Source: an uncultured Coriobacteriaceae bacterium
GTDB taxonomy: Bacteria > Actinomycetota > Coriobacteriia > Coriobacteriales > Eggerthellaceae
NCBI GenBank assembly: GCA_900550385.1
Contig: URRZ01000077.1
Location: 1 to 9,810 of the forward strand
Reading direction: 5' to 3'
DNA length: 9,810 nt
Positions 6,713 to 9,810 of this stretch are shown here, piece after piece (the first letter of the stretch is position 1; each line of letters begins with the position of its first letter). The position numbers were made by a program, and so were the translations under genes. Below the pieces are notes generated by a model, which saw only the letters and a list, made by a program, of their open reading frames with translations, was not told the DNA's origin and ran no database searches.

Positions 6713-6742
6713 GGATTCGCAGCGGCTAAGCGGGGCTTCTCC

Positions 6743-7165
6743 CTAGCCTCGCGGGTACTGCCCGTCATCGACCGGCTCAAGCCACTCATTGGAGCAGCCC
6801 TCGCCGGGTGCCTCGAAAGCGATGTGGCTGAACCAGCTGTCAGCCGCCGCGCCATGCCAATGCTTCACGCCGGCGGGGATCACCACGACGGTGCCCGGCG
6901 TGAGCTCCTGCGGCTCCTTGCCCCATTCCTGGTACCAGCCGCGCCCGTCGGTGCAGATGAGGATCTGCCCGCCGCCCTTGTCGGCATGGTGGATGTGCCA
7001 GTTGTTGCGGCACCCCGGCTCGAACGTGACGTTGGCCAGTCCCACGCCCGCCTCGGCGGGATCCGTCAGCGGGCTGAGATACGAGTTGCCGATGAAGTAC
7101 TGCGCGTACGCCTCGTTGGGCGCGCCCTTGCCGAACATCGGGGAGAAATCGGTCTCAGTTGCCAT
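6743..7165 (-). CDS. Small single-domain cupin protein
   Basis: This is a 140-residue single-cupin metalloprotein, probably cytoplasmic; the reaction is unknown. Cupin motif 1 is visible as GCRNNWHIHHADKGGGQ (51-67), with metal-ligand candidates His57 and His59 and a Gln67 where many cupins have Glu. Motif 2 is PAGVKHWHGA (97-106) with His102/His104. The sequence resembles the cupins often found next to or fused with carboxymuconolactone-decarboxylase-like proteins and NAD(P)H oxidoreductases in anaerobes. The start at 7165 is set by AAAGGAG 8 bases upstream and by the end of the repeat region; an upstream extension of this frame would translate the hairpin repeats and is spurious. It follows the aldo/keto reductase on the same strand after 188 bases containing two repeats, so co-transcription is uncertain. 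Confidence 0.88.
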   Translation of the reverse strand: MATETDFSPMFGKGAPNEAYAQYFIGNSYLSPLTDPAEAGVGLANVTFEPGCRNNWHIHHADKGGGQILICTDGRGWYQEWGKEPQELTPGTVVVIPAGVKHWHGAAADSWFSHIAFEAPGEGCSNEWLEPVDDGQYPRG

Positions 7166-7186
7166 ACAATCTGCTCCTTTCTTCCG

Positions 7187-7221
7187 AATGAGAAAAAGGG
7201 ACGGAGGATCTTTCTCATTTT
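7187..7221 (+). repeat. Dispersed hairpin repeat, subtype A
   Basis: AATGAGAAA (7187-7195) and TTTCTCATT (7211-7219) are perfect 9-base inverted arms around a 15-base loop, AAGGGACGGAGGATC. Apart from one base in the right-arm region (C for T), the element matches the minus-strand copy at 8447-8483. It lies 22 bases upstream of the cupin start, so the cupin mRNA, if it extends this far, would carry the hairpin with a UCCUCC loop. Confidence 0.85.
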
Positions 7222-7224
7222 GCG

Positions 7225-7256
7225 AATGAGAAAAAGGGACAGTCACTTTTTCACAT
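7225..7256 (+). repeat. Dispersed hairpin repeat, subtype B with an A-type left arm (chimera)
   Basis: ATGAGAAAAA (7226-7235) pairs with TTTTTCACAT (7247-7256) except at one position. The core GGGACAGTCAC is the same as in the B copy at 8401-8433. The left arm reads TGAG as in subtype A, while the right arm reads as in subtype B, so the two arms do not match fully. It follows the A copy at 7187-7221 by three bases. Confidence 0.8.
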
Positions 7257-7353
7257 CTGTCAGCGTGAAAAGCGGCTGAAGATCCTTGCCGCGAAAGCCT
7301 ACACCCTAAAGCTGGCTCCAAATCAACTGCAAGCCGCCGCAAACTGGTGCCGG

Positions 7354-8373
7354 CTACCTCTTCGCGTTGGGGTCGGTCGTGCCCGCAAGGGGCTTCTCGC
7401 CGGGACGACCCAGAGGACCCACCAGCTCGTGGGCGGTGTAGGGTTCCTCAAGATAGTCGATCTCGTCCTGCTTGAGCTTCACATCGAGCGCCGCAACCGC
7501 GTCATCCACGCGCGAGGGCTTCGAGCAGCCCACCAGCGGCGCCTCGATGCCGCGCGCCCATTGCCACGCCAAGGCGATGCGCGCCATGGGCACGCCGTGG
7601 CGTTCGGCGACTTCCGCGACGCGCTCGATGATGGGCGTGTCCTGGGATTTCGCCAAATCGTACTTGTCGCGCACGACGTTATCCGTGGCGCCGCGCAGCG
7701 AATCCGATTCCCACTCGCGCCGGCACAGGTGCCCCGACGCCAGCGGGCTGTACGGCGTGATCGCCATGTCGAACTGGCGGCAGACCGGGAACATCTCGCG
7801 CTCGTTCTCGCGGTAGAGCAGGTTGTGGTGCGGCTGCAGGCTCGTGAACTGCGTCCAGCCGTTACGTTCGGCGACCACCTGCATATTGTGCAGCTGGTAG
7901 GCGTACATCTCGCTCGCGCCCAGCGCGCGCACCTTGCCCGCGCGCACGAGGCTGTCGAGCGCCTCCATCGTTTCCTCGATGGGCGTGCCGTAGTCGAAGC
8001 GGTGGATGATGTAGAGGTCCAGATAGTCGGTGCCCAGGCGCTCGAGCGTGCCGTCGATCTCGCGCAAGATGGCCTCGCGCGACAGGCGCCCCTCATTGAA
8101 GAACACCTTGCTCGCCAGCACCACTTCGTCGCGTGGGATGCCCAGATCCCTGAGGGCGCGTCCGATGTATTCCTCGCTCGTGCCGAACGAGTAGGTGTTC
8201 GCCGTGTCGATGAAGTTGATGCCCAGCTCAAAGGCGCGCTTGACCACAGCGCTCGTCTCATCCTCGGGCAGCGTCCACTGGTGGAACTTCGACGACGGCT
8301 CCCCGAAGCTCATCCCGCCCAAGCAGATCCGCGACACCTCGATGCCGGAATGCCCCAGTTTCGCGTATTCCAC
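7354..8373 (-). CDS. Aldo/keto reductase
   Basis: This is a cytoplasmic NAD(P)H-dependent reductase of aldehydes or ketones; the substrate is unknown. The 339-residue protein has the catalytic tetrad of the family: Asp56 and Tyr61 in FIDTANTYSFGTSEEYIG, Lys89 in LASKVF, and His124 in YIIHRFD. The N-terminal MEYAKLGHSGIEVSRICLGGMSFG and the later ALAWQWARG and VGCSKPSRVDD blocks fit the bacterial YdbC/YhdN-like group acting on small carbonyls. The GTG start at 8373 is chosen because GAGGAAGGAAGG lies 9 bases upstream and homology begins there; an upstream TTG at 8400 would translate the RBS region. The gap to the Isf-like gene upstream (103 bases) is filled with two hairpin repeats. The neighbours are redox proteins, which suggests a role in detoxification or electron disposal (inference). 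Confidence 0.93.
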   Translation of the reverse strand: MEYAKLGHSGIEVSRICLGGMSFGEPSSKFHQWTLPEDETSAVVKRAFELGINFIDTANTYSFGTSEEYIGRALRDLGIPRDEVVLASKVFFNEGRLSREAILREIDGTLERLGTDYLDLYIIHRFDYGTPIEETMEALDSLVRAGKVRALGASEMYAYQLHNMQVVAERNGWTQFTSLQPHHNLLYRENEREMFPVCRQFDMAITPYSPLASGHLCRREWESDSLRGATDNVVRDKYDLAKSQDTPIIERVAEVAERHGVPMARIALAWQWARGIEAPLVGCSKPSRVDDAVAALDVKLKQDEIDYLEEPYTAHELVGPLGRPGEKPLAGTTDPNAKR

Positions 8374-8400
8374 GTTTTCACGCCTTCCTTCCTCTTCCAA

Positions 8401-8433
8401 AATGTGAAAAAGGGACAGTCACTTTTTCACGTT
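8401..8433 (+). repeat. Dispersed hairpin repeat, subtype B (GGGACAGTCAC)
   Basis: AATGTGAAAAA (8401-8411) pairs with TTTTTCACGTT (8423-8433) with one G-T pair, and one further G-C pair extends the stem inward. It lies directly upstream of the aldo/keto reductase RBS, so it would be in that gene's leader or, if the genes are co-transcribed, between the two coding regions. Confidence 0.85.
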
Positions 8434-8446
8434 GACGATTACCGCG

Positions 8447-8483
8447 AAAATGAGAAAAATCCTCCGTCCCTTTTTCTCATTTT
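8447..8483 (-). repeat. Dispersed hairpin repeat, subtype A, best-preserved copy
   Basis: AAAATGAGAAAAA (8447-8459) and TTTTTCTCATTTT (8471-8483) are perfect 13-base inverted arms around an 11-base loop. Read on the minus strand, the loop is GGGACGGAGGA. The TGA in its left arm (minus strand, 8477-8479) is the stop codon of the Isf-like reductase. It stands in opposite orientation to the B copy 13 bases away. Confidence 0.88.
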
Positions 8484-9013
8484 AGGGATTTGCCTAGGTC
8501 GTAGGCTTGTTGCGGGTAGCCGGTCGCGCGCGTCATGCCCGGAGTGCCGCAGCCGCGGCCCAGGATCATGCCGCAGTCCTGCATGTCGAGGTAGCGCACG
8601 AGCGTCCGGTAGTGGGCCTCCAGCGCATCGAACGTCCAATCGTCGGCGTTCCACGCGACGGCGAGCAACGCGCATTTCAGATGGCGGGGCGTGATGCTGG
8701 CGTTGGCGGAGCAGAAGCGGTCGATGACGGTCTTCAGCTGCGCGCTCATGCCGTAGTAGTACAGCGGCGTGGCGAAAACCACCATGTCGGCGGACAGGAT
8801 TTCGCTGCGGATGCCGTCCATCCCATCGTGCTGGACGCACGGTCCTTCGTAACCGCAGCGGACGCAGCCCGTGCACGGAGCCACGTCGGCGCGATCGACG
8901 TCGATGCGCACGACTTCATGCCCTGCGTCGCGCGCGCCTCGCGCGAATTCCTCCACCAGGATCGCGGTGGATCCGTTGACGTTGGGGCTTCCCTGCAAAA
9001 CGACTATCTTCAT
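8477..9013 (-). CDS. NAD(P)H-dependent flavoprotein reductase with Isf-type cysteine motif
   Basis: This 178-residue flavodoxin-fold FMN protein is predicted to be cytoplasmic. The N-terminal VVLQGSPNVNGST (4-16) is the FMN-phosphate loop, and ATPLYYYGMSAQLKTVIDR (81-99) is the conserved flavin-side block. Between them lies Cys47-x2-Cys50-x2-Cys53-x5-Cys59, the compact pattern known for the [4Fe-4S] cluster of iron-sulfur flavoproteins (Isf) of anaerobes, which pass electrons from ferredoxin or NAD(P)H to oxygen, peroxide or quinone-like acceptors. The ATG is preceded by GGGAGG, 5 bases away. It starts 27 bases after the flavodoxin lipoprotein gene on the same strand, so the two are probably one operon. 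The stop TGA lies inside a hairpin repeat. The cluster assignment rests on the motif alone. Confidence 0.88.
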   Translation of the reverse strand: MKIVVLQGSPNVNGSTAILVEEFARGARDAGHEVVRIDVDRADVAPCTGCVRCGYEGPCVQHDGMDGIRSEILSADMVVFATPLYYYGMSAQLKTVIDRFCSANASITPRHLKCALLAVAWNADDWTFDALEAHYRTLVRYLDMQDCGMILGRGCGTPGMTRATGYPQQAYDLGKSLK

Positions 9014-9040
9014 GGATCCTCCCTATCGACCCTGCGTTCC

Positions 9041-9709
9041 TTACAATCCCAGGCCGTCAACCCAGGCGGTCACCTCGGCAGGCGAGGCGCTGCCGGAGAA
9101 ACGCGCACCGGGGAGCCAGTCGCCCGTGCCGGCCATTGCGGCCAGGCTCTCGCCGCTTTGCCCCATGCCCGAGCCGCCCGAGGTGCAGAACGGAACGACC
9201 GTCTTGCCGGAGAAATCGTTGCCGGAGACGAACCCGTCCACAACCCAGGAGGCATCGCCCCACCAGATGGGGTAGCCGACGAACACGGTGTCGTACGCAT
9301 CGAAATCATCGGGCGTCACCTGCACCAGCTCGACCTGGCGATCTGGATTATCGCGCTCGCGACTGGCGCGGCTGCCGGCGTTGTTGTAGTCCAGATCCTC
9401 GGCGCTGTAGGGTTCCGCCGGCGCGATTTCGAACGTGTCGGCGCCCAGATGCTGCGCGATGGCCTCGGCGACGCCGCGCGTGTTGCCCGTGGCGGAGAAA
9501 TACGCCACCAAAGCGCCTCCCGCGCGCGCCGCTTCTTCGGAAGCGGCAGGTTCGGCCAAGGGCTGCTGGGCATCTTCGGCCGCCGGCTCGGGCTCCTCAG
9601 CCGGCTGCGACGAGCACGCGGAGAGCAAGCCACCCGCTCCCGCCAACGCCGCCATGCCGAACGCTCCTCTCAGGAACGCACGCCGGGTCATCAGGCTTTC
9701 ATTCACCAT
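9041..9709 (-). CDS. Exported flavodoxin with Tat signal and lipobox
   Basis: The 222-residue protein begins with a twin-arginine signal (TRRAFLRG, 8-15), a hydrophobic stretch (16-29) and a lipobox, LLSAC, with Cys32 as the likely lipidated residue. An Ala/Glu/Pro-rich linker (33-65) leads to a flavodoxin domain. This carries the FMN loop YFSATGNTRGVA (70-81), VFVGYPIWWGDASW (142-155) and PFCTSGGSGMGQS (173-185), close to the flavodoxin_4-type proteins of anaerobes. Folding with FMN before Tat export and anchoring on the outer face of the membrane are inferred. The ATG at 9709 is chosen because GGGGAG lies 4-5 bases upstream and the Tat motif follows at the usual distance; the longer frame from 9730 is rejected. 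It is the first gene of the group, followed by the Isf-like reductase after 27 bases. Confidence 0.9.
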   Translation of the reverse strand: MVNESLMTRRAFLRGAFGMAALAGAGGLLSACSSQPAEEPEPAAEDAQQPLAEPAASEEAARAGGALVAYFSATGNTRGVAEAIAQHLGADTFEIAPAEPYSAEDLDYNNAGSRASRERDNPDRQVELVQVTPDDFDAYDTVFVGYPIWWGDASWVVDGFVSGNDFSGKTVVPFCTSGGSGMGQSGESLAAMAGTGDWLPGARFSGSASPAEVTAWVDGLGL

Positions 9710-9810
9710 GATTCTCCCCTCTCTTCGCAACGTGAAAAAGGGCTCTTCGGTGGTTTCTGTGGGAGAGATTCCGGCATAGGCCCAGCTCAGCGGGCGAAAA
9801 CAACGATCTG
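9710..9810. other. Leader region upstream of the flavodoxin gene
   Basis: It holds the flavodoxin RBS (GAGAGGGGAG), the partial repeat core and about 70 bases with no coding frame. No promoter with two good hexamers is visible before the window ends, so the start of this transcript is probably further upstream. Confidence 0.4.
9731..9741 (+). repeat. Partial copy of the GAAAAAGGG repeat core
   Basis: GTGAAAAAGGG at 9731-9741 is identical to the left arm and first loop bases of the B element at 8404-8414. The right half is absent (GCTCTTCGG follows). It lies just upstream of the flavodoxin RBS. It is probably a decayed copy, but 11 bases alone could be chance. Confidence 0.4.

Larger units (their letters stand above)
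7166..7353. other. 188-base gap between the aldo/keto reductase and cupin genes
   Basis: No gene is seen. The left part (7187-7256) holds two tandem hairpin repeats, and the cupin RBS is at 7174-7180. The rest (7257-7353) shows a weak GCGGC/GCCGC stem near 7272-7293 and no clear promoter for the cupin gene. Confidence 0.5.

Noticed and set aside
7187..7256. CRISPR array
   Set aside because: Only two adjacent repeat units with a three-base gap, differing in loop, each a self-contained hairpin; no spacers.
7166..7342. N-terminal extension of the cupin to 7342
   Set aside because: It would translate the two hairpin repeats; the cupin family begins at 7165, just after AAAGGAG.
8374..8400. Nine-residue N-terminal extension of the aldo/keto reductase from a TTG
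   Set aside because: The extension is encoded by the ribosome-binding region itself; homology begins at the GTG at 8373.
7429..8694. Long plus-strand frame (421 codons) opposite the aldo/keto reductase
   Set aside because: Its composition is rich in Arg/Ala/His/Leu, as expected for an antisense shadow of a GC-rich gene; it crosses the repeats, and the minus strand carries a full catalytic tetrad.

Overview
This is a GC-rich, tightly packed bacterial window. The gene content fits an anaerobic gut actinobacterium of the Coriobacteriia (Eggerthellaceae-like: Eggerthella, Gordonibacter, Adlercreutzia). The supporting features are a type III glutamine synthetase, a dapF-dapL pair (aminotransferase route to lysine and meso-diaminopimelate), an MhsT/LeuT-type sodium symporter, an Isf-like Fe-S flavoprotein reductase and an exported Tat flavodoxin lipoprotein. 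The taxonomic call is inference; no rRNA or other marker is present.

Layout. Plus strand, 1-3447: the 3' part of a type III glutamine synthetase (starts before the window), dapF, then dapL. The dapF-dapL junction is bridged by a 10-codon reading frame with ATGA overlaps at both ends. From 3448 to 3951 there is a 504-base non-coding stretch rich in inverted repeats, including one of about 21 bp. Everything from 3952 to the right edge is on the minus strand. In transcription order (right to left) it is: Tat/lipobox flavodoxin, Isf-like NAD(P)H-dependent flavoprotein reductase, aldo/keto reductase, small cupin, an acidic single-pass membrane protein of unknown function, and an NSS-family symporter.

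How they may work together. glnN-dapF-dapL connects nitrogen assimilation (glutamate/glutamine) with diaminopimelate synthesis for lysine and peptidoglycan; DapL uses glutamate as amino donor. The flavodoxin, Isf-like protein, aldo/keto reductase and cupin form a co-directional redox group, with one flavin protein predicted outside the membrane and one inside. The symporter has its own apparent -10 box and 5' leader. The acidic membrane protein has its own candidate promoter.

The most unusual signal is a family of short hairpin repeats built on a GAAAAAGGGAC core, found only in gaps between genes (about 3443, 7187, 7225 and 8401-8483, with a partial piece near 9731). One subtype (GGGACGGAGG) supplies the TGA stop codon of two unrelated genes, dapL and the Isf-like reductase. 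These resemble dispersed REP/MITE-like palindromes. No transposase is visible here and their function is unknown.
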